A stretch of 37,462 nt of DNA from Pseudomonadota bacterium (GTDB lineage: Bacteria > Pseudomonadota > Alphaproteobacteria > Rhizobiales > Hyphomicrobiaceae), in assembly GCA_018242255.1 (NCBI GenBank), contig JAFECH010000007.1, positions 1 to 37,462 on the forward strand, given 5' to 3'. A program made the translations under genes and the position numbers. The stretch's first letter is position 1. Every line of letters begins with the position of its first letter. The notes under the pieces are model-generated. The model was given only the letters and a program-made list of their open reading frames with translations. It made no database searches and had not been told where the DNA came from. Shown one piece after another: positions 1 to 8,713 of the stretch.

Positions 1-243
1 TTTAAGCTCGTTGCCGATCCGCATGTAATCGGCAGCTATTGTCTGGAATCGCGGGTCGAGATCGCGATTTCGGCTTTCGAGGAAACCCATCAGGCGCCCT
101 GGCGTGGCGCACACCGGGACTTTGTTCTTTGCGGTGAGTTCGACCTGAGGAAGACCCGCAGCATTTGCGGGCAGCGACACGGCAGCCAAAGGCACGGCTG
201 CAGCCAAAACGAACGCCAAAGGCGTCCGAACGCGGCGAAGCAT
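1..243 (-). CDS. Exported protein, N-terminal 81 residues only (runs off the window)
   Basis: The minus-strand frame opens with ATG at 243 and stays open to the window edge. It starts with a typical Sec signal peptide: positive residues (MLRR), a hydrophobic stretch (about residues 8-24) and an Ala-x-Ala type end near PANAAG (about residue 29). The mature part reads VPVCATPGRLMGFLESRNRDLD and ADYMRIGNELK. From memory this resembles exported proteins of Rhizobiales in which this segment precedes a glucosaminidase/lysozyme-like domain, but that domain lies outside the window, so the function is not shown here. A longer reading frame on the same strand (start near 268) is out of phase and has no exported-protein character. 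Confidence 0.7.
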   Translation of the reverse strand, partial: MLRRVRTPLAFVLAAAVPLAAVSLPANAAGLPQVELTAKNKVPVCATPGRLMGFLESRNRDLDPRFQTIAADYMRIGNELK

Positions 244-455
244 GGTTACACCCATTTGCACGCGGCACCCCCAGTCGAGGCGCCCAACAGAACTATTAAC
301 GTTCGTAGGCGCTTAACGTTAAAAAAGTATTGATGAGCCCCCCATTTGGACCCGATTCAAAGGTCGCGAACTATTAGGGCGGTAATGAGAACAGCGCGCG
401 GAGAGATTGCGGCGGTGATGGGGCATTGCCGGGCAGCGACGAACATCGTCGCGCC

Positions 456-1196
456 TCAAGTCAGATGCTGGCCGCCGTCGAGTGCGATCATCTGGCCAGT
501 GAGAGAAGGCGTCGCGAGAATGAATCTCACCGCTGCGGCGATCTCATCCGTAGAGGCGCCGCGTCTGAGCAGTGTTGATCGGCTCTCGCGCTCGAAATCG
601 TCGTCCGTCTGGTGAATACTGCGCAAAACGGGTCCGGGGCCGATGGCATTCACGCGAACGCGCGGTGCAAGCGCTTGCGCCAATGTCCGCGTCGCTGTCC
701 AAAGACCTGCTTTCGAGATCGTGTAAGAAAAGAAGTCCGGCGTTAGATTCCAGACGCGCTGGTCGATGATATTGATGATGTTTCCTTCGCAGCCCTCCGG
801 CAAGCCGGCGGCAATGGCCTGGGCAAGGAACACCGGCGCCTTCAGGTTGATGCCGAGGTGGAGATCCCACGTCTCGTTATCGAGATTCTGAACTGTATCG
901 GGCAGAAACTCGGACGCGTTATTAATAAGTACCGTCGGCGAGCCGAAAACGCGCGCAACGTCGGCAACAAGAGCGCGAGGAGCTTCGGGGTCGATCAGAT
1001 TGGCTTGAAACGCTTGTGCGCGCCCTCCCTTCGACTCGATCTCGCCGACGAGCATTTGGGCCGCAGGAGCCGATTTCCGGTAGTGAATCGCGATCGTCCA
1101 TCCTGCGCGCGAAAGATCGAGTGCTAGAGCCCGTCCGATACGCCGGGCAGCGCCGGTAATCAGGGCGGTACCAGGGGCCTTCTCAGGATGATTCAT
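456..1196 (-). CDS. SDR-family oxidoreductase, FolM/pteridine-reductase-like
   Basis: This 246-aa protein is a classical short-chain dehydrogenase with a Rossmann cofactor motif TGAARRIG (residues 14-21), the NNAS motif (92-95) and the catalytic pair Y158 and K162 (YTISK). The usual catalytic serine is replaced by D145 (NIIDQR). An Asp at this place, together with the Arg-rich TGxxRRIG loop that favours NADPH, is the pattern of trypanosomatid pteridine reductase PTR1 and bacterial FolM (dihydromonapterin/dihydrofolate reductase). The inferred role is reduction of a dihydropterin or dihydrofolate. No folate gene lies next to it, so the substrate is not supported by context. The length is normal for the family and the C-terminal GQMIALDGGQHL segment is typical. 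The ribosome site before 1196 is weak. Confidence 0.82.
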   Translation of the reverse strand: MNHPEKAPGTALITGAARRIGRALALDLSRAGWTIAIHYRKSAPAAQMLVGEIESKGGRAQAFQANLIDPEAPRALVADVARVFGSPTVLINNASEFLPDTVQNLDNETWDLHLGINLKAPVFLAQAIAAGLPEGCEGNIINIIDQRVWNLTPDFFSYTISKAGLWTATRTLAQALAPRVRVNAIGPGPVLRSIHQTDDDFERESRSTLLRRGASTDEIAAAVRFILATPSLTGQMIALDGGQHLT

Positions 1197-1578
1197 GTTT
1201 CTGACGGCTCATGTGAAGGTAATGCCAGGTGCGTTGTAACTGCCACGGATGATCCGTGACGAGACGTCATGACGAAGCGTGTTCAGATGGTGTCCCATTT
1301 GCTGTTCAATTTGCTTTTGCTTTTTGCATGGTGCCTCTAAGTTGGCTTTGTGCGCGGCACCTTCATGCTTAAATTCAAGGCATTCCTTCGCACCCCAGGC
1401 TTCTTCTCCCGGCAGCGTTGCTTACAGGTAACATACGTCGGGCAAGTCACACAGTGTTGCTCCTAATCGCTTGTGCGGCCCCATCAAAAAAGTTTTCTTA
1501 ATCCCAGAGCGGTTGAGAGTCGCGTTGTCCGCATACAGCGGGTGTAGCGAGCCGCAGATCTGGGACGGGGGTTGTCTT
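1197..1578. other. 382-nt intergenic region between divergent genes
   Basis: This stretch separates the SDR gene (minus) from the porin gene (plus), so it should hold both promoters. Visible structure: a perfect 15-bp palindrome (1244-1258); four closely spaced TTTGC units at about 1298-1327; and a 6-bp inverted repeat GGTGCC/GGCACC at 1330-1361. A plus-strand reading frame runs in from 1471 to the porin gene, but its extra 36 codons precede a clear signal peptide and are probably untranslated leader. I see no convincing sigma-70 boxes and no RNA gene. Confidence 0.6.
1244..1258. repeat. Perfect 15-bp palindrome upstream of the SDR gene
   Basis: CACGGAT-G-ATCCGTG is a perfect inverted repeat with a one-base centre. 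It lies about 50 nt upstream of the SDR start at 1196 on the minus strand and about 320 nt before the porin gene. The size and symmetry suit a dimeric regulator binding site, but no regulator gene is adjacent and I do not recognise the motif. Confidence 0.35.
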
Positions 1579-2391
1579 ATGAAGAATATCAAAAGTTTCT
1601 TGGGCGCTGCAGGTGTGGCAACTGTCGCCGCACTGAGCATGTCGACGGCAGCGCTCGCCGATGACGACGTGAACAAGTTCGGTTACTCGATCACGATTTC
1701 GGGCACTTCGGACTACATGTTCCGTGGTCTCTCGTTTACGAACAGCGATCCGGCCTTCCAGCCGTTCATCGAATTCACCTACGGAAAGCCTGACCTGACG
1801 TTCTACTTGGACTTCTGGGGATCCAACATCGCCGCTCCGTTCGGTCCATTTGAGTTGGATATGTATACCGGCGTTCGTACGGTAACGGGTCCGATCAACT
1901 GGGACTTCGCCCTCTGGTATTATACCTATCCGAACAATTCTATCAGCCCAGGCAATCCACTTTCTCCGGGTCGGAATGACAACGGCGACTACATCGAACT
2001 GAAGGCTGCCGCCCAGATCAATCCGACGAAGGAACTGTCCACTGGCGTGACGTTCTTCTATACGCCCGACCAGGGCAATAACTATGGCGAGACATGGACC
2101 GTTGAAGGCAACGCGTCCTACACGCTCCCCGATTTCCACGGCTTCACGCCGGTCGTTGGTGGTGCTCTCGGCTATACCTCGGGTATCGGCAGCAATAATG
2201 ATCCGTTCCTGTACGGCACCAAAGACTACGTCTACTGGAACGCCGGTCTGAAGCTGTCGATCGACAAGTACTTCATGGACTTCCGTTACTGGGACACGAA
2301 CATCAGCAAGGCTGATGCTCTTTCGGACGGATCGGATATCGGCAACGCCGACTCGCGCTTCGTCTTCACGGCTGGTGTGAACCTCCCGTAA
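1579..2391 (+). CDS. TorF-family putative porin (Gcw_chp/TIGR02001-like)
   Basis: The chosen start at 1579 gives a 270-aa outer-membrane protein with a clear signal peptide (MKNIKSFLGA..., cleavage likely after ALA at residue 27). The mature part begins with the family's characteristic pattern: GYSITISGTSDYMFRGLSFT, followed by alternating aromatic/polar beta strands (FYLDFWGSN, WDFALWYYTYP) and an ending TAGVNLP. The family is annotated as putative beta-barrel porins of Gram-negative bacteria; the substrate is unknown. The reading frame continues upstream to 1471, but those 36 residues are not signal-like. A GGGACGGGGG purine stretch precedes the start by about 8 nt. The gene stands alone and ends in a strong terminator. 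Confidence 0.85.
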   Translation: MKNIKSFLGAAGVATVAALSMSTAALADDDVNKFGYSITISGTSDYMFRGLSFTNSDPAFQPFIEFTYGKPDLTFYLDFWGSNIAAPFGPFELDMYTGVRTVTGPINWDFALWYYTYPNNSISPGNPLSPGRNDNGDYIELKAAAQINPTKELSTGVTFFYTPDQGNNYGETWTVEGNASYTLPDFHGFTPVVGGALGYTSGIGSNNDPFLYGTKDYVYWNAGLKLSIDKYFMDFRYWDTNISKADALSDGSDIGNADSRFVFTAGVNLP

Positions 2392-2427
2392 TTACGTAAG
2401 TAAAACAGACCCCAATCCCGTCGCAGA

Positions 2428-2457
2428 TAACCGGAGCCTTCCTCAGGGCTCCGGTTA
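2428..2457 (+). terminator. Rho-independent-type terminator after the porin gene
   Basis: An 11-bp perfect stem (TAACCGGAGCC / GGCTCCGGTTA) encloses the 8-nt loop TTCCTCAG, starts 36 nt after the porin stop codon, and is followed by CATTTTG. This is the classic shape of an intrinsic terminator, although the T-tract is short. Confidence 0.8.
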
Positions 2458-2589
2458 CATTTTGCGGCGGGATTGCTCTTTATGCGGATAATATTTTTTC
2501 ACCAAGCGAATTGCTCAAGGCCGCTTGAGAATTGCCGCAACTCAGCTCAAAGATTGCTTTGAGATTTCTGGCATCGTGCGGTTTGGTCC

Positions 2590-3345
2590 GTGCTTTTAGC
2601 GGTCGTTGCTCTCGTTTCTCTGACCATCCTCGTCGCCGCGACCATCGTCGTGCCGCGGCTCGTGCCGCATCATGTCCGCCTTGCCGATAATCCAGATCGA
2701 CCGCGCGCCTTCGGGCGCGACATGGCGTGGCTTGCTATCAAATCGAATGATCCTGCGGCTGTAGCGGCGGCACTCGGTGTGGCGAGGATTAGGCCTGCCA
2801 ACTGGAATTCCGGCGTCGGCGCGATCTACGACGCTGAAATTTCGAATGGGTTGGTCTTCATCTCACCGCCGATCAAGGGCTGGACGCTTGTCGCAGCCGA
2901 GTCTCTTCCCATTCCTTCGGGCGTGTCATTTGTCGACAAAACCACTCCGCTGCTCCGGCACCTCGCCATCGAGTTCCCGGCCGTTCAGTATTTCGCGTCG
3001 TTCCCCATCATCGATTTCTTTGCCTGGGCGCGCTTCGAACGAGGCCGGCGTGTCCGCGCTTTTGCCGTCGGCGACGGCGGCGTGATCTGGAATGCCGGCA
3101 AGCTATCCCAGGAAGAACGCCAGCTCGGCCTGTCGTTCATCGAAATCAGGGGAATCCGCGAACGCCACGGCGATCTTGGTGGCGAGCTACAACTTTACCC
3201 GACGGAAGAGCACGTCTTCGCGATTTCCGGCGGCTGGAGCATCAATCCGATGGCGATGGAATCGCTGCGCGCCCCGACCAGCGTCGGCTGGATCGCGGAT
3301 GCGCCGCGCACTTGGCGGCCCGAGCGGATCCGGAAGGTCGCATGA
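2590..3345 (+). CDS. Conserved membrane-anchored protein of unknown function
   Basis: The product is 251 aa, starting at a GTG, the only usable start after the in-frame stop at 2560. Residues 1-22 form one hydrophobic segment (LLAVVALVSLTILVAATIVV), either an uncleaved anchor or a signal peptide, and the rest is soluble. Segments such as NPDRPRAFGRDMAWLAIKSND, PANWNSGVGAIYD, PPIKGWTLV, FPAVQYFAS, FFAWARFERGRRVRAFAVGD and LYPTEEHVFAISGGWSINP look conserved rather than random. I recall similar unnamed proteins from Rhizobiales, but I know no assigned function. It is oriented toward the RNase T2 gene (tail to tail) and separated from the porin gene by a terminator, so it is probably a single-gene unit. 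No good ribosome site is visible. Confidence 0.65.
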   Translation: MLLAVVALVSLTILVAATIVVPRLVPHHVRLADNPDRPRAFGRDMAWLAIKSNDPAAVAAALGVARIRPANWNSGVGAIYDAEISNGLVFISPPIKGWTLVAAESLPIPSGVSFVDKTTPLLRHLAIEFPAVQYFASFPIIDFFAWARFERGRRVRAFAVGDGGVIWNAGKLSQEERQLGLSFIEIRGIRERHGDLGGELQLYPTEEHVFAISGGWSINPMAMESLRAPTSVGWIADAPRTWRPERIRKVA

Positions 3346-3416
3346 GTCCATCCCGCAGCGCGCGGGAGAGGGCAAACCACTTGTTGGTGCCGACTAGCTG
3401 CACTCATATTCGTAAT

Positions 3417-4394
3417 TCATTGCGGCCCCGGCAGATGATCGGGCGCTCGCGCATTGCCGCCCGGTAGCGTCGGCAACTGAATCTGTTGCTGATTCTGCCA
3501 GTTCCGCGCCGTTGAACGAGACGGCGGCACGAAAACTTGGTTGGCCGAGCAGAGATTGCGCCGCGTTTCGTTCTGGCCGCAGCGACGTGGTGAGCCGTCC
3601 TTCGTCAGGCAAAGCCGCACTTCCCGAAGCATCCCCCCCGCGCCGCCGCATACGACGGTCATCATGTCAGGACTGAACTGAGGGTTGGCTTGCAGGAAGA
3701 CCCTTTTGACGTCGGCTGCAGACAGGACCTGTGACTCAAACGGATTGTTGAAGCGCTCTGGAATGTTGATGCCGTCGAACAGGCGGCGCGCCAGCGCGAA
3801 ATACTGCACCGGGTTGAGGCCCGAGCACGTCCCGTGTGCGCGATACTCGTGAATGACCAAGCCACGGCTCGGCATGATGTCGAGCATATTGCTGATCACG
3901 GGATCGGGCACAAACGGCCGCCGCGGAAGTCGGCAGTTCGACGGATAGCCACTGTCATACTGCGGCCAGAGACCATGCAACACGAACGAGTAGCGGCGGC
4001 CATCGCGACGATTGCATTGCGTATCATCATCGCGTCCCTGGTCGGAGCAGTAGCTGGGGCTCCAAGATAGAACGAGCGCGTAATAGTCGAATTGGCCGGG
4101 AACGTTGCGTTGGTCGCTGTTGTCGTCGGAGCTATCGTTCCAGCGATCGTTGTCGTTGTACGCCTGTTTGTTGGCGAACGATCCGGGCTGTGCGTCACCG
4201 TCCGAGCGACTGGAATTTTCGTGCCCGCTCGTGCCAGCGCTCGCGCCAGTGCTGGGCCGTGTTGTTGCTTTGCCACCGTCGGCGGTGCGGCCGGGCAACG
4301 GATATATCTGAGGCCGCTCGCTCATGAAGTGGGCAAAGTAAGCGCCGAGAGCTGCGAGTACCAAAATCGTCAGAAACAAATGGGGTCTGAGCAT
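3417..4394 (-). CDS. Ribonuclease T2 family protein, membrane-anchored or secreted
   Basis: The chosen ATG at 4394 is preceded by the purine run AGAGAAAGAGAA and gives 325 aa. Residues 4-23 are a hydrophobic signal/anchor. Residues about 38-100 are a low-complexity linker rich in S, D, N, G and T. The catalytic domain follows: CAS-1 motif FVLHGLWPQ with H140 and CAS-2 motif HEYRAHGTC with E183 and H187, which are the residues needed for RNA cleavage through a 2',3'-cyclic phosphate. Several cysteines (C116, C127, C154, C190) could form disulfides, consistent with a periplasmic or secreted enzyme. The probable role is degradation of extracellular or periplasmic RNA. The C-terminal tail (about 40 residues, Q/P/R-rich) is not part of the usual fold. 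An upstream start at 4427 adds 11 residues. Confidence 0.88.
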   Translation of the reverse strand: MLRPHLFLTILVLAALGAYFAHFMSERPQIYPLPGRTADGGKATTRPSTGASAGTSGHENSSRSDGDAQPGSFANKQAYNDNDRWNDSSDDNSDQRNVPGQFDYYALVLSWSPSYCSDQGRDDDTQCNRRDGRRYSFVLHGLWPQYDSGYPSNCRLPRRPFVPDPVISNMLDIMPSRGLVIHEYRAHGTCSGLNPVQYFALARRLFDGINIPERFNNPFESQVLSAADVKRVFLQANPQFSPDMMTVVCGGAGGMLREVRLCLTKDGSPRRCGQNETRRNLCSANQVFVPPSRSTARNWQNQQQIQLPTLPGGNARAPDHLPGPQ

Positions 4395-4451
4395 TTCTCT
4401 TTCTCTGACATCGCGCACAAGAGGCAACGCAAGCGGATGATTTCGGTAGCG

Positions 4452-5855
4452 TCACGCGCCAGGTTTGGCGAGCGCCGCAAGAATACGCGCCCAGCTCCGC
4501 GCACCCTTCTCGAAGCTTCGGACATTGTATTTTTCGTTGGGCGAATGAATGCGGTCGTCATCCAATCCGAAGCCTATCATGAGGCTGTCCATGCCGAGCG
4601 CATCGCGGAACGACGAGACGATCGGGATCGATGCGCCACTGCCCATCAGCACGGTCGGCTTGCCCCATTCGTCTTCCAGCGCTTTGGCGGCCGCGCGCAT
4701 CGTCGGGTCGTTGGTGTCGAACATGATCGCGCCGGAGCCATGATCGCCGAGCCAGGTCGCCCTGCAATCCGCCGGAATAAGCGTTGCGACGTAATCGCGG
4801 ATCGACTTCATGACGTGCTCTGGGTCTTGGCCCGAGACCAACCGGCAGGTGATCTTCACCGAAGCCTTCGCCGGAATAACCGTCTTCGAGCCGATGCCTT
4901 GATAGCCGCCCGTGACGCCGTTGAATTCAAGCGTCGGGCGCGACCACAGTTGCTCGATGACCGAGCGGCCTTTTTCGCCTGCGGGAACTGATAAGCCGAC
5001 CGAACCTAGAAACGACTGTGCTCGGACGCCGAGCGCTTCCCATTGCGCCAGTTGTTCGGCGGAGGGTTCTTGCACGCCATTGTAAAAGCCCGGCACGGCG
5101 ATTTTGCCGGTATCGTCATGCAGCGCCGCCATCACTTTCGCCAGCACGCGAATGGGGTTCGAGACCGGGCCGCCGTAGATGCCCGAATGCAGGTCGCGCG
5201 TCGGACCGGTAATGACGAGTTCGTCGCCGGCAAGCCCGCGCAGCATTGTCGTGATGGCCGGGGTATCTTTGTCCCATTGTCCGGTGTCGCAAACGAGAAC
5301 GAGGTCGGCCTTGAGATCGTCGCCGTGTGCGGCGAGGAACGCCGGCAGCGACGGCGAGCCGCATTCTTCTTCACCCTCGATCAACACCGAGACGGCAATC
5401 GGCAATTCGCCCGCGACTTTCTTCCATGCCCGCGCCGCTTCGAAAAAGGTCATGAGCTGACCTTTGTTGTCTTCCGCCCCGCGCGCTACGACCACTTCGC
5501 CATTGACCGGATCATTCTCGATCCGCGGCTCGAACGGCGGCGTCTTCCAGAGGTCGAGAGGATCCGGCGGCTGGACGTCATAGTGTCCGTAGAACAGGAC
5601 GTGCGGCATCTTGGGATCGCGCTGCTGCCGATCGTGTGCAACAACCATTGGATGGCCGCTTGTCGGCACAACCTTGGCTTCTGCAAAGCCGATGTCTCTC
5701 AGCGTTGCCGCGCACCACTCTGCGGCCTTGAGGCAACTCGCCTTGTGGCCAGGATCGGTCGAGATGCTGTCGATGCGCAAAAGCTCGAATAAACGGTCTA
5801 ATCCGGCCGACTTTGACTGGCCCAGGGTATCGAGAACGGTTTCGAGCTTGCTCAT
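4452..5855 (-). CDS. M20-family metallopeptidase (dipeptidase-like)
   Basis: This 467-aa protein belongs to the M20/M25/M40 di-zinc hydrolases. Metal and catalytic motifs are in order: GHYDVQP (H91, D93), GAEDNKGQ (D129, bridging ligand), EGEEECGSP (E162/E163, catalytic base and ligand), VCDTGQ (third ligand region), SGIYGG, and HSPNEKY near the C terminus (last His ligand). The inserted dimerisation domain lies between about residues 205 and 370. The family hydrolyses dipeptides or acylated amino acids in the cytoplasm; this subgroup is usually annotated as dipeptidase. The gene is divergent from ppdK (146 bp between starts), so the two do not share an operon. Confidence 0.9.
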   Translation of the reverse strand: MSKLETVLDTLGQSKSAGLDRLFELLRIDSISTDPGHKASCLKAAEWCAATLRDIGFAEAKVVPTSGHPMVVAHDRQQRDPKMPHVLFYGHYDVQPPDPLDLWKTPPFEPRIENDPVNGEVVVARGAEDNKGQLMTFFEAARAWKKVAGELPIAVSVLIEGEEECGSPSLPAFLAAHGDDLKADLVLVCDTGQWDKDTPAITTMLRGLAGDELVITGPTRDLHSGIYGGPVSNPIRVLAKVMAALHDDTGKIAVPGFYNGVQEPSAEQLAQWEALGVRAQSFLGSVGLSVPAGEKGRSVIEQLWSRPTLEFNGVTGGYQGIGSKTVIPAKASVKITCRLVSGQDPEHVMKSIRDYVATLIPADCRATWLGDHGSGAIMFDTNDPTMRAAAKALEDEWGKPTVLMGSGASIPIVSSFRDALGMDSLMIGFGLDDDRIHSPNEKYNVRSFEKGARSWARILAALAKPGA

Positions 5856-5946
5856 CGCGATAGACTTTCCGACGTGTTGCCAGCGGGGCAGGATCAGGCG
5901 GCGCTATGAATGCCCAGCCTCATTTGCTATGGCACCTCTCCCTGAC

Positions 5947-5975
5947 GCCCATCACTCCTGAAAGGAATGATGGGC
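5947..5975 (+). promoter_or_regulatory. Hairpin in the 5' leader of ppdK
   Basis: GCCCATCA (5947-5954) pairs with TGATGGGC (5968-5975). Inside, after a C/A mismatch, TCCT pairs with AGGA across a GAA loop. The structure ends 17 nt before the GGAGG ribosome site of ppdK and has no U-tract, so it looks like an mRNA leader element rather than a terminator. It may also be an operator; nothing in the sequence separates these options. Confidence 0.45.
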
Positions 5976-6001
5976 AGCAAAAAGACCGCATCGGAGGTCT
6001 G

Positions 6002-8713
6002 ATGGCACAGCCGAACGCCGACGGCAAAAAGAAATGGGTTTACGCTTTCGTACCCGGAAAGGCCGAAGGCAGCGCCGAGATGTCCGAGCTGCTGGGTGGC
6101 AAAGGCGCCAATCTTGCCGAGATGGCGGCGCTCGACCTGCCCGTCCCGCCCGGATTCACGATCACCACCGAGGTTTGTAAGGCGTTTTTCGCCGCCGGCA
6201 ACAAGCTGCCGGAGGAGCTGAAAGGCGAGGTGCTGCAGGCCCTCGATGCCGTCGGCGAGACCGTGTCGGCCAAATTCGGCGATGAGGAACGGCCGCTGCT
6301 CGTCTCCGTCCGCTCCGGCTCGCGCGCATCGATGCCGGGCATGATGGATACGATTCTGAACCTCGGTTTGAACGACAAGACGGTCGAGGGCCTAGCCGCG
6401 CTGACGGGCGATCCGCGCTTCGCGTTCGACAGCTACCGTCGCTTCATTCAGATGTATGGCGACGTCGTCCTTGGCGTCGATCACGGCGCGTTCGAAGATA
6501 TTCTCGAAAATTTCAAGAACCTGAACGGCTTCGCTGCTGATACCGACCTCGATGAAGAAGCCTGGCGCGAAATCATCGCCGACTATAAGGCCGCGATAGA
6601 ACGTGAGCACGGCGCGCCGTTTCCGCAGGATACGGGCGAGCAACTCTGGGGCGCGATCGCTGCCGTCTTCAATTCCTGGGATAATCCGCGGGCGGAAACG
6701 TATCGCCGCCTGCACGACATTCCAGATGATTGGGGCACCGCCGTTACCGTTCAGGCGATGGTTTTCGGCAATCTGGGTGACAACTCCGCAACCGGCGTCG
6801 CCTTCACGCGTAATCCGTCGACGGGCGAGAAAGAAATCTTCGGCGAATATCTCCCCAATGCCCAGGGCGAAGATGTTGTCGCCGGCATTCGCACGCCGCA
6901 CGCGCTGACGAAGAAGGGCGCGCCCGGCGGAACCGAGACGTCGCTTGAAGTCGCTATGCCGGACGTCTTTGCCGAACTCAAGAATATTTTCGACCGCCTG
7001 GAACGTCACTATCGCGACATGCAGGACGTCGAGTTCACCGTCCAGATCGGCAAACTCTGGATCTTGCAGACCCGTTCAGGCAAGCGAACGACGGAAGCGG
7101 CGCTGCGCGTTGCCGTCGATCTCGCAGCGGAAGGTCTGATCACGCAGGACGAAGCCATTCTGCGTGTCGAGCCCGCCCAACTCGATCAATTGCTGCATCC
7201 GGCGATCGACCCTTCAGCCGACCATGACTTGATCGCCAAGGGTCTGCCTGCGTCTCCGGGTGCTGCATCCGGAGAGATCGTTTTCCACTCCGAGATGGCA
7301 GAAGCGCTGAAGGCGAAAGGCCGCGAGGTCATCCTTGTGCGCTCCGAGACCAGCCCGGAAGACGTGCACGGTATGCACGCGGCCGTCGGCATTTTGACGG
7401 CGCGCGGTGGCATGACGAGCCACGCTGCCGTCGTCGCGCGGGGCATGGGGCGGCCATGCGTGTCGGGCGCCGGAACGCTCCGCATCGACGCCAACGCCGG
7501 CACCATGCGGGCGGGAGCGCGCACCTTCAAATCCGGAGATATCATCTCGATCGACGGCAGCTCGGGTCGCGTCTATGCGGGCAAAGCCAAGATGCTGCCG
7601 CCGCAGCTTTCAGGCACCTTCGCGACTGTCATGGAATGGGCAGACAAGACGCGGCGCATGAAGGTGCGCACCAATGCCGATACGCCTCGCGACGCTCGCC
7701 AAGCGCGCTCGTTCGGTGCCGAAGGTATTGGCCTCTGTCGCACCGAGCATATGTTCTTCGAGGAAAAACGCATTCTTGCCGTTCGCGAGATGATCTGCGC
7801 CGAGGACGAGGAGGGCCGCCAGCAGGCGCTCGACAAGCTGCTTCCTGTTCAGCGCTCCGACTTCGAAGAGCTTTTCGAAATTATGGCCGGATTGCCGGTC
7901 ACGATCCGTCTGCTCGATCCGCCGCTGCACGAATTTCTGCCGCACGAAGATCGCGAGGCCGCTCAGGTCGCAGCTGCGCTCGGCATGGACCTGATGCGTC
8001 TGAAGGCACGCGTCGCCGAACTTGAAGAATTTAATCCGATGCTCGGATTCCGTGGCTGCCGTCTCGGCATCAAGTTTCCCGAGATCACGCGCATGCAAAC
8101 GCGTGCCATCTTCGAAGCCGCGATCAATGCGCAGAAGAAAACGGGCGACCTAGTCCACCCGGAGATCATGATCCCGTTCATCGCGTACCGTCGCGAATTC
8201 GACATTTTGCGTGAGGTCATCACCGCGACCGCAAAGGCCGTGGAACAGGAGACCGGCGTCACCATCCCCTACGACGTCGGCGCGATGATCGAGTTGCCCC
8301 GCGCGGCCTTGCGCGCTGCCGATATCGCTTCAGGCGGGAAGGGAGCCGACTTCTTCTCGTTCGGCACCAATGACATGACTCAGACCGTCCTCGGCCTGTC
8401 GCGCGATGACGCTGCGCCTATTCTGTCGAACTATCTCGAACACGAAGTCATCACGACGGACCCGTTCGTATCGATCGATCAGCTTGGTGTCGGCGAATTG
8501 GTGAAGATTGGCGTTGACCGCGGCCGGTCGGTGAAGCCCGACCTTAAGACCGGCATATGTGGCGAACACGGCGGCGATCCGAGGTCGATCTACTTCTTCG
8601 AAACCGTCAATCTCGATTACGTATCATGCTCGCCGTATCGCGTGCCGATTGCACGGTTGGCAGCCGCGCAGGCAGCGATCCGCAGGAAAAGACGGGAGCA
8701 GGCGGCTTCCTAG
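6002..8713 (+). CDS. ppdK: Pyruvate, phosphate dikinase
   Basis: The enzyme interconverts pyruvate, ATP and phosphate with phosphoenolpyruvate, AMP and diphosphate in the cytoplasm. The start at 6002 has a GGAGG four bases upstream; the frame also opens at 5906, but those 32 residues are unlike the family. The product is 903 aa, normal for PPDK. In order: N-terminal ATP-binding domain (GGKGANLAEMA near residue 30, SVRSGSRASMPGMMDTILNLG), the phosphohistidine domain with GGMTSHAAVVARGMG (catalytic H474), and the TIM-barrel PEP/pyruvate domain with GLCRTEHMFF, GFRGCRLG, SFGTNDMTQ and TGICGEHGGDP (catalytic C853). In a methylotroph-like alphaproteobacterium it could serve PEP supply or carbon assimilation; this is inference. 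It overlaps the convergent small gene at its 3' end by 4 bp. Confidence 0.97.
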   Translation: MAQPNADGKKKWVYAFVPGKAEGSAEMSELLGGKGANLAEMAALDLPVPPGFTITTEVCKAFFAAGNKLPEELKGEVLQALDAVGETVSAKFGDEERPLLVSVRSGSRASMPGMMDTILNLGLNDKTVEGLAALTGDPRFAFDSYRRFIQMYGDVVLGVDHGAFEDILENFKNLNGFAADTDLDEEAWREIIADYKAAIEREHGAPFPQDTGEQLWGAIAAVFNSWDNPRAETYRRLHDIPDDWGTAVTVQAMVFGNLGDNSATGVAFTRNPSTGEKEIFGEYLPNAQGEDVVAGIRTPHALTKKGAPGGTETSLEVAMPDVFAELKNIFDRLERHYRDMQDVEFTVQIGKLWILQTRSGKRTTEAALRVAVDLAAEGLITQDEAILRVEPAQLDQLLHPAIDPSADHDLIAKGLPASPGAASGEIVFHSEMAEALKAKGREVILVRSETSPEDVHGMHAAVGILTARGGMTSHAAVVARGMGRPCVSGAGTLRIDANAGTMRAGARTFKSGDIISIDGSSGRVYAGKAKMLPPQLSGTFATVMEWADKTRRMKVRTNADTPRDARQARSFGAEGIGLCRTEHMFFEEKRILAVREMICAEDEEGRQQALDKLLPVQRSDFEELFEIMAGLPVTIRLLDPPLHEFLPHEDREAAQVAAALGMDLMRLKARVAELEEFNPMLGFRGCRLGIKFPEITRMQTRAIFEAAINAQKKTGDLVHPEIMIPFIAYRREFDILREVITATAKAVEQETGVTIPYDVGAMIELPRAALRAADIASGGKGADFFSFGTNDMTQTVLGLSRDDAAPILSNYLEHEVITTDPFVSIDQLGVGELVKIGVDRGRSVKPDLKTGICGEHGGDPRSIYFFETVNLDYVSCSPYRVPIARLAAAQAAIRRKRREQAAS

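Noticed and set aside
296-316. Possible CtrA box
   Set aside because: The two TTAA elements are separated by 13 bases, not 7.
3351-3367. Short TCCCGC/GCGGGA hairpin between convergent genes
   Set aside because: Only 6 bp with no T-tract on either strand; too weak to call a terminator.
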